Source of the DNA: Burkholderia sp. IMCC1007 | Lineage (GTDB): Bacteria; Pseudomonadota; Gammaproteobacteria; Burkholderiales; Burkholderiaceae | Assembly (NCBI RefSeq): GCF_027257875.1 | Contig: NZ_JAPVQY010000046.1 | Span: 1-64,000 of the forward strand | Reading direction: 5' to 3' | Length of the DNA: 64,000 nucleotides | In this document: positions 46,501 through 56,740 of the stretch, piece by piece | Position numbering within the stretch: the first letter of the stretch is position 1 | Layout of the letters: each line of letters begins with the position of its first letter | Position numbers and translations under genes: made by a program | The notes under the pieces: generated by a model | Databases searched by the model: none | The model's input: the letters and a program-made list of their open reading frames with translations, nothing else | Told to the model about the DNA's origin: nothing

Positions 46501-46530
46501 AGAAAGGGCTGCCTGAAGGCAGCCCTTTCT
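46501..46530. terminator. Bidirectional terminator between rsmI and rlpA
   Basis: AGAAAGGGCTGCC-TGAA-GGCAGCCCTTTCT, 13-bp stem with tetraloop, between converging genes. Confidence 0.9.
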
Positions 46531-46553
46531 GCATGGACGGACGAACCGCCGCG

Positions 46554-47165
46554 TTACTTCGTCGACACCGACGCGACCATCTCGTCGCGCGCCTCGCGCG
46601 CTTCCTGCGGCGACAGCCCTTCGATCTTCACGCGGCCCGTGCCGGCGTGCACGAGACCGATGATCTTGGCAGCCGCATACGACAGGTCGAGCACGCGGCC
46701 GCGCTTGTACGGCCCGCGGTCGTTGACCTTCACGACGACCCACTTGCCGGTCGAAGCGTTCGTCACCTTGATGTACGAAGACAGCGGCAGCGTACGATGC
46801 GCGGCGGTCAGCGCATTCATGTTGAAGCGCTCGCCATTCGCGGTGCGGCGGCCATGGAAATCGCGGCCATACCACGATGCGCGGCCCGTCTGATGGAAGT
46901 CGGATACGTCCTTGCCGTCGATCGGCTCGGCGTCCGCCAGCGACGACTTGTTCGCGTCCTTGCTGTCGGCCGCCGGCATCGATGCCAGCGCGGAATCGAA
47001 ATTCAGTTGCTGCTTGTTGTCGTCCGCTTTCGCGGCCGCGGCCGTCTTGTCGACGGCGCCCTTCAGATTGGCGTTGCCGGTGGTCTGGCTGGATGGCACC
47101 GCACAGCCCGTCAACGCAAAAAATAAAGCAATGGTCCCGAATCGAGTCGGAAATCGAAAATTCAT
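46554..47165 (-). CDS. rlpA: RlpA-type septal-ring lipoprotein / lytic transglycosylase
   Basis: 203 aa. Lipobox LTGC (Cys near 19), a disordered Asp/Ala/Lys linker, then the double-psi beta-barrel (about 100-190): GRASWYGRDFHGRRTANGE, TAAHRTLPL, VKVNDRGPYKRGRVLDLSYAAA. Asp and His of the catalytic pair are kept. No C-terminal SPOR domain is present, unlike E. coli RlpA. ATG 47165 chosen for the signal peptide. Confidence 0.93.
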   Translation of the reverse strand: MNFRFPTRFGTIALFFALTGCAVPSSQTTGNANLKGAVDKTAAAAKADDNKQQLNFDSALASMPAADSKDANKSSLADAEPIDGKDVSDFHQTGRASWYGRDFHGRRTANGERFNMNALTAAHRTLPLSSYIKVTNASTGKWVVVKVNDRGPYKRGRVLDLSYAAAKIIGLVHAGTGRVKIEGLSPQEAREARDEMVASVSTK

Positions 47166-47821
47166 CGACGTGTCGCCTTCTGGTTCGGGCCGCACCGATA
47201 CAACGCTGCTCAACAACGCAGATACGCGGCCCGGACGGCAAATGCGTGCACGCCCCGCTCGGATGCGAGCAGGCGGCTAGCATGGGCGCGGCTTCTTCTC
47301 AGCCGCAACCGTCCTGATTAGTTTTCACGTCTGGCGCAACCTGTCCCCGGCAGCCTGACCAGACCCCACATGCCGCCATCGAACATGGCTCTCACGTTCG
47401 CGCGCGTCGCGTACAGCCAACGCACAGGAACGGCGGCACAGGCCTCATCCGGCGGCGCGGCAGCAGGGCCGCAGGCGGGCGCGCAGCACCCGGCCGGACA
47501 AGACGTGAGCACCGAACGTCGGTGCTGGATACACCGCCGGACTCCCCGGCGGTCGATGCTTGACGGTGAATCCGACGCCCCATTTAACGGGGCCGAAACA
47601 CCAGCGAATTGCGTGAAATTCACGCGCAATGGGCCGCATTATACATAAATCAAAACGCCGTCTCGAAATCCGCCCCGCTTCCGCCATTGATTCTCACTAT
47701 GGCGGTAACAATCGGAGGCGCGGGGACGGCCCGCACGGCGTGCGCCGAACGCTCGCTCCGCGGGGCCGGCGGGCGGCGCGCGCGACCGGTACAATCGGTC
47801 CTTTTAGCCGCCGGTGCCCTC
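47166..47821. other. Divergent intergenic region
   Basis: About 650 bp between rlpA and the metallo-hydrolase gene with no convincing gene. Likely holds both promoters. Confidence 0.5.
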
Positions 47822-48466
47822 ATGAAAGTCACGCTCATCCCGGTCACGCCGTTCCAGCAGAACTGCTCGCTGCTCGTCTGCGAAAAGACCGGCCGCGCCG
47901 CCGTCGTCGATCCGGGCGGCGATCTCGAACGGATCGAACAGGAGATCGCGCGGCAGAACGTGCAGGTCGAGAAAGTGCTGCTCACGCACGGGCACGTCGA
48001 CCACTGCGCGGGCGCAAAGGCGCTCGCCACGCATTACGGCGTGCCGATCGTGGGGCCGCAGGAAGACGAACGCTTCTGGATCGAACAACTGCCGATGCAG
48101 AGCCAGCGCTTCGGCTTCCCGGCCGCCGAAACCTTCGAGCCGGATCACTGGCTGAACGACGGCGACACCGTGCAGTTCGGCGCCGAGACGCTCGAGGTCT
48201 ATCACTGCCCGGGTCATACGCCCGGCCACGTGGTGTTCTTCAGCCGCGCGCATCGCGTCGCGATCGTCGGCGACGTGCTGTTCGCCGGCTCGATCGGCCG
48301 CACCGACTTCCCGCGCGGCAATCACGCGGACCTCGTGCGCTCGATCAAGGAAAAGCTGTGGCCGCTCGGCGACGACGTCACGTTCGTGCCGGGCCACGGC
48401 CCTGTGTCCACCTTCGGCGACGAGCGCCGCACGAATCCGTTCGTGTCCGACAAGGCATACGGATGA
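47822..48466 (+). CDS. Metallo-beta-lactamase-fold hydrolase, glyoxalase II-like (YcbL type)
   Basis: 214 aa. Metal motif [10 protein letters not shown] (HxHxDH), further ligands in [20 protein letters not shown] and PGHGP. It lacks the C-terminal helical domain of full glyoxalase II, as in YcbL. It probably hydrolyses thioesters such as S-lactoylglutathione. Overlaps the next gene as ATGA. Confidence 0.93.
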   Translation: MKVTLIPVTPFQQNCSLLVCEKTGRAAVVDPGGDLERIEQEIARQNVQVEKVLLTHGHVDHCAGAKALATHYGVPIVGPQEDERFWIEQLPMQSQRFGFPAAETFEPDHWLNDGDTVQFGAETLEVYHCPGHTPGHVVFFSRAHRVAIVGDVLFAGSIGRTDFPRGNHADLVRSIKEKLWPLGDDVTFVPGHGPVSTFGDERRTNPFVSDKAYG

Positions 48467-49122
48467 ACCAGACCGCCATCCCCGAAATCTACGTCAGCAC
48501 CGACGTCGAGGCCGACGGCCCGATTCCCGGCCCGCACTCGATGCTGAGCTTCGCGTCGGCCGCCTATACCGAGGACAAGCAGCTGATCGCGACGTTCTCG
48601 GCGAACCTCGAGACGCTGCCCGGCGCGACCGCGCATCCGGTGCAGGAAGCGTGGTGGAAGACGGAGCCCGACGCATGGGCCGCATGCCGGCGCGACCTGC
48701 AGGCACCGGAGGCCGCGCTCGTCGCGTACGTCGAGTGGGTCGAGGCGCTGCCCGGCAAGCCGGTGTTCGTCGCGATGCCGGCCGGCTTCGATTTCACGTT
48801 CATGTTCTGGTACATGATGCGCTTCGCGGGCCGCTGCCCGTTCTCGTGGTCGGCGCTCGACATCAAGACGCTCGCGTTCGCGATGACGGGCCTGCCGTAC
48901 CGCAAGGCCATCAAGCCGCGCTTTCCGAAGCACTGGTTCGACGATCACCCGCATACGCACGTCGCGCTCGACGACGCGATCGAGCAAGGCGCGCTGTTCT
49001 GCAACATGCTGGCCGACCTGCGCCGCCAGCAGGCCGCGCTCGCGGGGCTGGCGGTCGCCGACACCGACCGGTCGGAACAGGCGGGAGCGGGACAAAATCC
49101 CACGGATCCGCGCGCAAATTAG
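48463..49122 (+). CDS. DEDD-type 3'-5' exonuclease-like protein
   Basis: 219 aa. Motif [12 protein letters not shown] supplies Asp and Glu, [11 protein letters not shown] supplies the second acid and [11 protein letters not shown] the third. This matches the RNase-H-fold exonucleases of the Rv2179c kind. The C-terminal 35 residues look disordered. Start codon overlaps the upstream stop by 4 bp, so it is coupled to the hydrolase. Confidence 0.78.
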   Translation: MNQTAIPEIYVSTDVEADGPIPGPHSMLSFASAAYTEDKQLIATFSANLETLPGATAHPVQEAWWKTEPDAWAACRRDLQAPEAALVAYVEWVEALPGKPVFVAMPAGFDFTFMFWYMMRFAGRCPFSWSALDIKTLAFAMTGLPYRKAIKPRFPKHWFDDHPHTHVALDDAIEQGALFCNMLADLRRQQAALAGLAVADTDRSEQAGAGQNPTDPRAN

Positions 49123-49213
49123 CGAATCTCGCTCACCGGCACGCCGCCAGATTGCCTTTCCTTTCCCGGCCCTCTAACATTCAGCGTGTTGTAGCTGCCG
49201 CATGGAGGCGCAG

Positions 49214-49672
49214 GTGACGCTCGATTCCTTTTCGCAAAAAATCCTTCGCCTGTTGCAGCTCGACGCGCGCCGTTCGGTACAGGAAATTTCCGACCAGGTC
49301 GGCCTGTCGAGCACGCCGTGCTGGCGGCGCATCAAGGACATGGAACAGTCCGGCGTGATCCAGCGCTATACCGCGCTGCTCGATCGCGAGAAACTCGGCC
49401 TGCACGTGTGCGCACTCGCGCACGTGCATCTGACGCGTCACAACGAAGGCGGCGTCGAACAGTTCGAGCGCGAGATCGCAACCTGCCCGGAAGTCACCGA
49501 GTGCTACAGCACGACGGGCGAAGCCGATTACATCCTCAAGATCGTCGCGCCCGACATCAAGGCCTACGACGTCTTCCTGCACGAACGGATCTTCAAGATT
49601 CCAGCGGTGTCGCAGGTGCGCACGAGCGTCGTGCTGCGCGAAATCAAGTTCGACACGCAGCTGCCGCTGTAA
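49214..49672 (+). CDS. Lrp/AsnC-family transcriptional regulator
   Basis: 152 aa from GTG 49214, chosen because GGAGG lies 5 bases before it; ATG 49202 (156 aa) lies upstream of that site. N-terminal HTH (SVQEISDQVGLSSTPCWRRIKDME), C-terminal RAM/AsnC sensor domain (ECYSTTGEADYILKIVAPD). Typically controls amino-acid metabolism or transport. Convergent with the CDF gene. Confidence 0.95.
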   Translation: MTLDSFSQKILRLLQLDARRSVQEISDQVGLSSTPCWRRIKDMEQSGVIQRYTALLDREKLGLHVCALAHVHLTRHNEGGVEQFEREIATCPEVTECYSTTGEADYILKIVAPDIKAYDVFLHERIFKIPAVSQVRTSVVLREIKFDTQLPL

Positions 49673-49703
49673 CGCGCGGCGCGCGAACGCGTTCGCGCCG
49701 GCG

Positions 49704-50861
49704 TCACGCCTGCGCGGGCAGCGCGCGTGTAAAGCTGATCCGGCGCGCGCCGAACTGGCGCTTCAGCGTGTCGACGTCGAGCCTGCCGGCCAGTGCCGCG
49801 TCGGTCGCGCCCGCCTCCGCGGCAAGCGTCACGTCGATCTCCAGCCCCGTGCTCAGATAGTGCAGATCGATCGCGTCCGCATGCAGCCCGCGCTGCGCGA
49901 GCGCGTCGTCGAGCCGCGTCGCGATCTCGGCGCGCGGCGGCAGCGCGAGCGCCGGACGGCGCGCCGCGTCGTTCTCCGGGTCGACGTGAATCAGCGCATC
50001 CAGCACGCGCGGGTCGCGCAACACGCGCGCCCGTGCGGTTTCCGCGATGTAGTGCCCTTCCGATACCGAGATCATCGGATCGACCAGGATGTGCGCGTCG
50101 ACGAGCGCGGCATCGCCCATCTTGCGCGTGCGCAGGTCGTGCACGTCGCGCACGCCGGGCGTCGCCGCGAGCAGCGCACGGATCTCGTCCGTGTCGGTCG
50201 TCGCGAGCGCGCGATCGGACAGGTCCTGCAACGCGTCATAGCCGAACGTCCAGCCCATGCGGGCGATCATGAAGCCGACGATCGCGGCCGCGATCGGGTC
50301 GAGCAGCCGCACCCCGGCCAGGCTGCCGACGATGCCGATCGCGACGACGAGCGACGACGCGGCATCCGAGCGCGCATGCCACGCGTTCGCGACGAGCATC
50401 GCCGAACGCACGCGCCGTGCCTCGCGCAGCATGTAGCGGAACAGCGCCTCTTTCGACACGAGCACCGTCAGCGCGACGATCAGCGCGGAAAAATGCACGG
50501 CCGGGATGTTTTCCAGATTTACGAGGCGATTGCCGGCGCGCCAGAGCATGCCGATACCGACCGCGATCAGGATCACGCCGAGAAACAGCGATGCAACTGT
50601 CTCGTAACGGCTGTGCCCGTAATTGTGGTCGGCGTCCGGCGACGCGCCGCTATGACGATTCGCAACCAGCACCACAAAATCCGAGATCAAATCGGAAATC
50701 GAGTGAACGCCGTCGGCAATCAATGCCTGCGAATGCGCAACCACGCCCACGACGATCTGAAACGTCGCAAGCACGAGATTCAGCACAATACTGACGAGGG
50801 TGCTCTTGCGCGCGACCGCATGCTTATCGGCGCTTTGCGCGTCACCGGAAAACGTGGACAT
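49704..50861 (-). CDS. Cation diffusion facilitator (FieF/YiiP family)
   Basis: 385 aa. Six membrane helices, with the metal site residues in IADGVHSISDLISD and AWHARSDAASS (two HxxxD-like pairs). The C-terminal cytosolic metal-binding domain (about 215-290) is followed by an extra 90-residue part with a second ferredoxin-like fold pattern. Exports Zn2+ or Fe2+ by proton exchange. ATG 50861 chosen; an upstream ATG at 50900 is less likely. Confidence 0.93.
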   Translation of the reverse strand: MSTFSGDAQSADKHAVARKSTLVSIVLNLVLATFQIVVGVVAHSQALIADGVHSISDLISDFVVLVANRHSGASPDADHNYGHSRYETVASLFLGVILIAVGIGMLWRAGNRLVNLENIPAVHFSALIVALTVLVSKEALFRYMLREARRVRSAMLVANAWHARSDAASSLVVAIGIVGSLAGVRLLDPIAAAIVGFMIARMGWTFGYDALQDLSDRALATTDTDEIRALLAATPGVRDVHDLRTRKMGDAALVDAHILVDPMISVSEGHYIAETARARVLRDPRVLDALIHVDPENDAARRPALALPPRAEIATRLDDALAQRGLHADAIDLHYLSTGLEIDVTLAAEAGATDAALAGRLDVDTLKRQFGARRISFTRALPAQA

Positions 50862-51036
50862 GAAATACAGAATATCGGTTGAGGTAAGAAATTCTATCAA
50901 ACCTGGCCGTCAGGGCATTCCGATAACCTTAAATTTCCCAGTTAAATCAACCGCTTATGCGAACGGATCGCATTTCCATTCGCACACCGTTTCTGACATT
51001 TTCATGACATCGCGCATACATTTCTATACCGCCATA

Positions 51037-51070
51037 CAAAAAAGCCGCGCTCCTGTGCGGATGCGCGGCT
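51037..51070 (-). terminator. Terminator of the H-NS gene
   Basis: AGCCGCGC (51043-51050) / GCGCGGCT (51063-51070), followed on the minus strand by six T. Confidence 0.85.
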
Positions 51071-51098
51071 CTTCTGACACTACGACTTAAACGTTCGT

Positions 51099-51392
51099 TT
51101 AAATCGAAAATTGTTCGCGGTCCTTGCCGGCGATCCAGCGCGGCGGCTTGCCACGGCCCGACCACGTCGCGCCCGTTTCCGGATCGCGGTATTTTGCCGC
51201 CACGCCAGCGCGCGGACGACCCACCTTGCCTGCCTTCGCGCGGCTCAGGCCGAGTTCGGCGAGCGAAAAGCCGTAGTCGGCAATTTTCTGCTTCACGTCA
51301 TTCAGCACTTCAGCGTATTCGCGCGACTTCGCTTCTTCGATTTGCTTCTCCAGCTTCTCCCGCTGGGCCAGCAGGTCCTTGTAAGAAGACAT
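51099..51392 (-). CDS. H-NS-family nucleoid protein
   Basis: 97 aa. N-terminal coiled-coil (LLAQREKLEKQIEEAKSRE), then the DNA-binding motif YRDPETGATWSGRGKPPRWI near residues 67-87. It is of the short BpH3/Bv3F kind found in Burkholderia and Bordetella. Silences AT-rich, horizontally acquired DNA, and could act on the island in this same window. Confidence 0.95.
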   Translation of the reverse strand: MSSYKDLLAQREKLEKQIEEAKSREYAEVLNDVKQKIADYGFSLAELGLSRAKAGKVGRPRAGVAAKYRDPETGATWSGRGKPPRWIAGKDREQFSI

Positions 51393-51747
51393 AGTTTCCC
51401 TTTCTATATGACCAATGGCACCGGTCTGCAGCCGGCTACCCATTCATGGAATATTGGTGCCTCGGATTTTCGAAGGCAGAGATTAGCACAAAAAAGATTT
51501 GATTGAAGCGGGACTTACGAAAATCCCGAGACCAATTGTAAATCACACACGCCATTTTGGGCCACCACGGCCTTTTCTCAAATTTTCTCGCGGTTACATA
51601 GAGATTAGGACATTAGGCATCGCGTATTAGGTCTATCAACATACGCAATTACCCTGCATGCGAGAAAATCGAAGCTTTCATCCCGCGACAAGTTCGCGTA
51701 AATCGCGGCTCGCGGCCTGCCAAACGCTCGAACCGGGCTGCGCGACG
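51393..51747. other. AT-rich gap upstream of the H-NS gene
   Basis: About 355 bp, clearly AT-richer than the surroundings, with no gene. Probably the H-NS promoter and its own silencing sites. Confidence 0.5.
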
Positions 51748-52407
51748 TCACGTCACATCACGCGCGCACGCAATCAGCCGCTCGCGCAATGCGTCCGAAT
51801 CAGCCGGCGTCGCATCGAACGGCGTGCGCACGCGGCGGCCGTCGCAACGCCAGTCGGCGCCGTGGCGGTCGACGCCGAGCAGCTCGAGTCCGTCGCGACG
51901 TGCGTCGCTCGCCTCGTACGCGTGCCAGAGCGCCCGCTCGTCGTCGAACCCGAGCGGCGGCAGCGCATCGAGCGCCGCGCCGTCCAGCCAGCCCATCCGG
52001 CCGAACCCGCCGATATAGCGCAGCCGCTCGACGTCGAGCGCCCAGAACGAGAAGTCGCCGAGCGCGAGATAGCGCGCGGCGTCCGGCTCGTAGCGCACGT
52101 AGCGTGCGGCGACATGCGGATCGTCGCCGAGCGGCACGAAACGGCCGAGCAGCGTCGCGCGCTCGGCATCGAGCACGTCGCCGTCCGGTGCGTCGACGAC
52201 GAGAAAGCCCGCACGCGGATCGGCGGCGAGGTTGCGCGTATGTTCGGCGAGACGGCTTACGAGAATCACCGGCCGATGGCTTGCATCGGGCGCGAACGGT
52301 ACGACGGTCGGATACGGAAAACCTTGCGGGTCGCGCGCGTGGGTCGCGAGCGTGCCGAGCGCGCAGCGGTGCAGCAGGTGCAGGGCAAGGGCGGGATCGA
52401 TGTTCAC
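51748..52407 (-). CDS. HugZ-like haem/FMN-binding split-barrel protein with DUF2470
   Basis: 219 aa. Starts at GTG 52407 with AGGAG at 6 nt. N-terminal pyridoxamine-phosphate-oxidase-like barrel (LGTLATHARDPQGFPYPTVVPF, AGFLVVDAPDGDVLDAERATLLGRF), C-terminal DUF2470 domain (LGVDRHGADWRC). Related proteins take part in haem degradation or bind haem in the cytosol. The conserved residues of the haem-degrading members cannot be fully checked by eye. Confidence 0.85.
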   Translation of the reverse strand: MNIDPALALHLLHRCALGTLATHARDPQGFPYPTVVPFAPDASHRPVILVSRLAEHTRNLAADPRAGFLVVDAPDGDVLDAERATLLGRFVPLGDDPHVAARYVRYEPDAARYLALGDFSFWALDVERLRYIGGFGRMGWLDGAALDALPPLGFDDERALWHAYEASDARRDGLELLGVDRHGADWRCDGRRVRTPFDATPADSDALRERLIACARDVT

Positions 52408-52698
52408 GGTGACTCCTGCGGTCGAAAGACAGACGCGGCGATGACGGCGGACGCGCGCGCAATGCGTGTCACGTACCGGGCACCGCGCATGCGCACCGAT
52501 GTTACCTGCGCACGCGACATCCCGTGCATCGGCCGGATGGACAACGGATGCGCCCGCGCCAGTACCGCGCGCGGTCGTCCCGGTCGTCTCGCGCGGCAGC
52601 CACGGCCAGCGCGCCGGCAAGACAGTAAGCGGTTCGATAGAATCGGATGAATCAGACGGGCGCGACGCGCCCGCGCATTTTCCATCGAAGAGCCTTCC

Positions 52699-53913
52699 GT
52701 GTCCGAATCTTCCTCCCGATCCTCGTCCGATTTCGCCGCCCCGCCCAACGCGCATCGCGTGCTCGCGCTGCCGGTCCGCCAGCGCGCACGCATCGCGACG
52801 ATGGCGGTGTTCTTCGTCGCCGGCATGATGTACGCGTCATGGGGCGTGCACGTGCCGACCGTGCGCGACAACTTCGCGCTGAGCCCCGGGCTGCTGTCGA
52901 TCGCACTGTTCGCGGTCGCGGGCGGCTCGATCGCCGCGATGCTGACGATCGCGCGCTGGATCGCGCGCGTCGGCTCGCGAACCGCGTGCCTCGCGGGCGG
53001 CCTCGTGATGTCCGCGTGCGCGGCGCTGATCCTCGTCGTGCCCGACTACTGGATGCTGCTCGTCGTGCTCGCACTGTTCGGTTTCTCGATGGCCACGCTG
53101 GACGTCGCGATGAACGCCGAGGCGAGCGCGGTCGAGCTCGCCCTTGGCAAGCCGATCATGTCGTCGCTGCACGGGATGTTCAGCGTCGGCGGGATGGCGG
53201 GCGCGGCGGCCGGCGGCGCGCTGCTGTCGGCCGGCATGGCGCCGGCCGTGCATCTGGCGCTCGCGGCGGCCGTCGGCGCGGCGGTGCTGCTGGCCGCGAG
53301 CCCGGCCGTGCTGCCGCACGTGCCGCATCACGAACACGCGCACGGCGGCGGCAATCGCTGGCGCTCGTCCGCGCTGTGGATGCTCGGCGGCATCGCGCTC
53401 GTCGCACTGATCGCCGAAGGCGCGATGTACGACTGGGCGACGGTCTACATGCGCGACGTGGTCGCGGCGAGCCCGGCGCTCGCGAGCGCCGCGTATGCCG
53501 CCTTCTCCGGCGGAATGGCGATCGCGCGCTTCGCGGGCGACGCCGTGCGCGCGCGCTTCGGCGCGCCTCAGCTCGTGTTCGTCAGCGCGTCGCTCGCGTG
53601 CGCGGGGATGGTCGGCGCCCTGCTGCTGCCGAACCCGGTCGCGGCACTGACGGGTTTCACGCTGATGGGCCTCGGCCTCGCGAACATGATGCCCGTGCTG
53701 TTCGCCGCGGCCGCACGCGTGAAAGGGATCCACGCGGCCGAAGGCCTCGCGCACGTGGCCGGGATCGCGTATTTCGGACTGCTGTTCGGTCCGGTCGCGA
53801 TCGGCGCGGTCGCGCAAGCCGCGAATCTGACAATCGGACTGTCGGTGGTCGCGCTGTGCGCGGCGCTCGTCGCGGGCGTCGCGCCGAAGGTGCTCGCGCA
53901 TCTGAAGATCTGA
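52699..53913 (+). CDS. MFS transporter, YbjJ-like
   Basis: 404 aa with twelve helices; first helix AVFFVAGMMYASWGVHVPTVRDNF, family motif LDVAMNAEASAVE, and SLHGMFSVGGMAGAAAGG. A His-rich cytosolic loop HVPHHEHAHGGG lies in the middle. The start is GTG 52699. The substrate is unknown. Divergent from the HugZ-like gene. Confidence 0.9.
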   Translation: MSESSSRSSSDFAAPPNAHRVLALPVRQRARIATMAVFFVAGMMYASWGVHVPTVRDNFALSPGLLSIALFAVAGGSIAAMLTIARWIARVGSRTACLAGGLVMSACAALILVVPDYWMLLVVLALFGFSMATLDVAMNAEASAVELALGKPIMSSLHGMFSVGGMAGAAAGGALLSAGMAPAVHLALAAAVGAAVLLAASPAVLPHVPHHEHAHGGGNRWRSSALWMLGGIALVALIAEGAMYDWATVYMRDVVAASPALASAAYAAFSGGMAIARFAGDAVRARFGAPQLVFVSASLACAGMVGALLLPNPVAALTGFTLMGLGLANMMPVLFAAAARVKGIHAAEGLAHVAGIAYFGLLFGPVAIGAVAQAANLTIGLSVVALCAALVAGVAPKVLAHLKI

Positions 53914-53948
53914 CGGGCGCGCCGCGCGGTTGCGGCTCCCCAAAAAGG

Positions 53949-53978
53949 AAGCGCGCCTGCGTTGCCGCAGGCGCGCTT
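53949..53978. terminator. Bidirectional terminator
   Basis: AAGCGCGCCTGC-N6-GCAGGCGCGCTT, a 12-bp stem between the converging MFS and binding-protein genes. Confidence 0.9.
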
Positions 53979-54006
53979 TCACCCCTTCTGTCGACCGCTT
54001 TTCAGC

Positions 54007-55149
54007 TTACATCTTCACTTCGTCGAGCAGCGTCTTCTTGCCGCTCTTGTAGTTGTACAGCGAAATCACGCCGTGCTTCAGATCGCCCTTCGAGTCGAAG
54101 GTCGTCGTGCCGATCACGCCCGTGTAGTTCGTCGCCGGCATCGCGGCAACGATCTTCGCCGGGTCCGTCGAGTTCGCGCGCTTCATCGCATCGGCGATGA
54201 TGTACACGGCATCGTACGTGAACGGTGCGTAGATCTGGATCGGCTGGCCGAAACGCTTCTCGTACTTCGCCTTGAACGCGGCACCGCCCGGCATCTTCTC
54301 GAGCGACGCACCGGCTTCCGAGCACACGATGTTGTCGGTCGCATCGCCGGCCAGGTCGGCCAGCTTTTCCGTGCACACGCCGTCGCCCGCGAAGATCTTC
54401 GCGCGCAGGCCGAGCTGCTTCGCCTGTTTCGCGAACGGGCCGCCGGTGGCGTCCATGCCGCCGTACATGATCGCGTCCGGATTCTCGCCCTTGATCTTGG
54501 TCAGAATCGCGCGGAAGTCGACCGCCTTGTCGTTGGTCGCGTCGTGCGACATCACCTTCAGGCCGAGCGCCTTCGCCTTCTTCTCGAACTCGTTCGCGAG
54601 ACCCTGGCCGTACGCGGTCGAATCGTCGACCACCGCGACGCTCTTGATGCCCTTCGAGTGCGCGTAGTCCGCCAGCGCCGGGCCCTGCTGCGCATCGGTC
54701 GCGACCACGCGATACGTGGTCTTGAAGCCTTGCTGCGTGTAGACCGGGTTGGTCGCCGACGGCGAGATCTGCACGATGCCCGCATCGCTGTAGATCTTCG
54801 AAGCCGGGATCGACGTGCCCGAGTTCAGGTGGCCGACCACCGCGACGACCTTGTCGTCGACGAGCTTCTGCGCAACCTGCGTGGCCTGGCGCGGGTCGGC
54901 CGCGTCATCCTGCGCATCGAGTTGCAGCGTGATTTTCTGGCCGCCGACCGTGAGACCCTTGGCGTTGATCTCCTCGACCGCGAGACGTGCACCGTTTTCG
55001 TTGTCCTTGCCCAGGTGTGCAATGCCGCCCGTCAAAGGCGCGACGTGGCCGATCTTGACGACTTGATCGGCGGCCGCGTTGCTTGCAGCTGCAACGCACA
55101 GCATCGCCGCGGCGGTGATCGGCAACAGCTTTTGCATCTTGATATTCAT
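54007..55149 (-). CDS. livK: Branched-chain amino-acid ABC substrate-binding protein (LivK/LivJ type)
   Basis: 380 aa. Signal peptide (cleavage near ASNAAA), then the type I periplasmic binding fold: VVKIGHVAPLTGGIAHLGKDNENGA, VAVVGHLNSGTSIPAS, VVDDSTAYGQGLANEF and DGVCTEKL. No permease or ATPase gene is next to it, so it works with a transporter encoded elsewhere. ATG 55149 has GGAG at 8 nt. Confidence 0.93.
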   Translation of the reverse strand: MNIKMQKLLPITAAAMLCVAAASNAAADQVVKIGHVAPLTGGIAHLGKDNENGARLAVEEINAKGLTVGGQKITLQLDAQDDAADPRQATQVAQKLVDDKVVAVVGHLNSGTSIPASKIYSDAGIVQISPSATNPVYTQQGFKTTYRVVATDAQQGPALADYAHSKGIKSVAVVDDSTAYGQGLANEFEKKAKALGLKVMSHDATNDKAVDFRAILTKIKGENPDAIMYGGMDATGGPFAKQAKQLGLRAKIFAGDGVCTEKLADLAGDATDNIVCSEAGASLEKMPGGAAFKAKYEKRFGQPIQIYAPFTYDAVYIIADAMKRANSTDPAKIVAAMPATNYTGVIGTTTFDSKGDLKHGVISLYNYKSGKKTLLDEVKM

Positions 55150-55648
55150 GTAAGTCTCCAGTTTCGGTCCCAATAAACGCCATCGCCCGGTGCCCCGCTG
55201 CCATCCCTGTGTTTGCATTCACTGGACGATTCGCCGGTTGCATCGTTCATGCACTTGGCCTCAAGCACGTGGGGAAACGGCCGCTTTTAGCAACTGCCCG
55301 CCCGTACTTGCGCGCAAGTGTAGGTGATCAAATTAATTTGTGGGACTTTTTTGGGGTAGTGGTAACACTACCGATACCGCACTTTCGAATAGCCGCTCGA
55401 ATATCGCTGCGAGCCCCGTCGGATAAGGGTTTCCGCTAGTCGCCAGACGCCGGATGAAAGCTCGCTTCACAGCATTCCCACGCCATTTCGATTCGGTATT
55501 TTGTGCAAGGGATCGTTGAATGAAACGCGCGTGACAACACGCGCGTTTCGAGCTCGGCTAGGAACCGTTTACGCAGCGTTCGAACGGCTCGCGCACGCAT
55601 CGACGCTTTCATCGCGGCATCGAGACGTTCACGCAGGTGTCGGTCCGC
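55150..55648. other. Divergent-free gap, promoter of the binding-protein gene
   Basis: About 500 bp without a gene. It holds a very strong hairpin at 55522-55549. Confidence 0.5.
55522..55549. repeat. Perfect 12-bp hairpin
   Basis: GAAACGCGCGTG-ACAA-CACGCGCGTTTC. It lies about 100 bp beyond the nitronate monooxygenase stop and may be that gene's terminator. Confidence 0.65.
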
Positions 55649-56740
55649 TCATGCGAGCGTCGCGCGCCATTCGGCGTCGAGCGCCGCGACGAGCTGCGAC
55701 GTCGTCAGCGCGGCGTCGCGCCGGCGCGCGAGCGGCGCGCCCTGCCCGGCCCACAGCGACAGATAGTCGCCGTCGTTCGCGCGCGCGGCCGCCTGACGCA
55801 GCGGCTGCGTCAGCGCGTTTTGCACCGGGTACGGCGCGACGTCGGTGATGCGTTCGCCGAGCCGCGCCATCAGCGTGTTGCGCAACCCGCGCGCATGGCG
55901 GCCGGTGATCGCGCGCGTGACCTGCGTCGACGTATCGGCGCTCGCGAGCAGACGCGTTTTCCAGTCGGCCGCGATCGCGCTCTCTTCACAGGTGAGGAAC
56001 GCGGTTCCCAGTTGTGCGGCCTGCGCGCCCAGCGCGAGCGCGGCGGCGATCCCGCGGCCGTCCATGATGCCGCCCGCGGCGAGCACCGGCAGGCCGGTCG
56101 CGTCGGCGAGTTGCGGCACCAGCGCGAGCGTGCCGATCAGCGCGTCGTCGGCCGGGCCGATGAAGGTGCCGCGATGCCCGCCGGCTTCGGCCCCCTGCGC
56201 GGACAACGCGTCGGCGCCGGCCGCCTGCCACGCGAGCCCTTCGGCGACGTGCGTCGCGGTGCCGATCACGTAGGTGCCGGCGGCCTTCAGGCGCGCGACG
56301 TCGGCCGCGTCGAGCACGCCGAACGTGAAGCTCGCGACCGGCACGCGCAGCGCGACGAGCGCATCGAGCTGCGCGCGGAAGTCGGGCGCATAGCGCGCGG
56401 GCGCGGTGCCCGGCGGCAATCCGAGCGTCGCGTTCAGCGGAGCGATCGCGGCGAGCGCGCGCGCGACGGTCGCCGCGTCGGGCGAAGCACCGGGCGATGC
56501 GTCGGGCAGCACGAACAGGTTCACGGCGAACGGACGATCGGTCGCCGCGCGAATGGCGGCGACTTCGGTCGCGAGGCGATCGGGCTCGAACGCGCCGGCG
56601 CCGAGACTGCCGAGCGCGCCGGCATTGGACGCAGCCGCGACCATTGCGGCCGTGGTCGCGCCGACCATCGGCGCCTGCACGAGCGGCAGGCGCAGGCCGA
56701 AGCGTTCTGAAAACGGTGTGGAGAATGAACGGGCGGACAT
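55649..56740 (-). CDS. Nitronate monooxygenase (2-nitropropane dioxygenase-like)
   Basis: 363 aa. FMN-dependent TIM barrel: LPLVQAPMVGATTAAMVAAASNAGALGSLGAG, SFTFGVLDAADVARLKAAG, AQGAEAGGHRGTF (with the catalytic-site His) and VLAAGGIMDGRGIAAALALGAQAAQLGTAFL. Detoxifies alkyl nitronates such as propionate 3-nitronate. ATG 56740 begins the conserved part. Divergent from the dienelactone hydrolase gene. Confidence 0.93.
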   Translation of the reverse strand: MSARSFSTPFSERFGLRLPLVQAPMVGATTAAMVAAASNAGALGSLGAGAFEPDRLATEVAAIRAATDRPFAVNLFVLPDASPGASPDAATVARALAAIAPLNATLGLPPGTAPARYAPDFRAQLDALVALRVPVASFTFGVLDAADVARLKAAGTYVIGTATHVAEGLAWQAAGADALSAQGAEAGGHRGTFIGPADDALIGTLALVPQLADATGLPVLAAGGIMDGRGIAAALALGAQAAQLGTAFLTCEESAIAADWKTRLLASADTSTQVTRAITGRHARGLRNTLMARLGERITDVAPYPVQNALTQPLRQAAARANDGDYLSLWAGQGAPLARRRDAALTTSQLVAALDAEWRATLA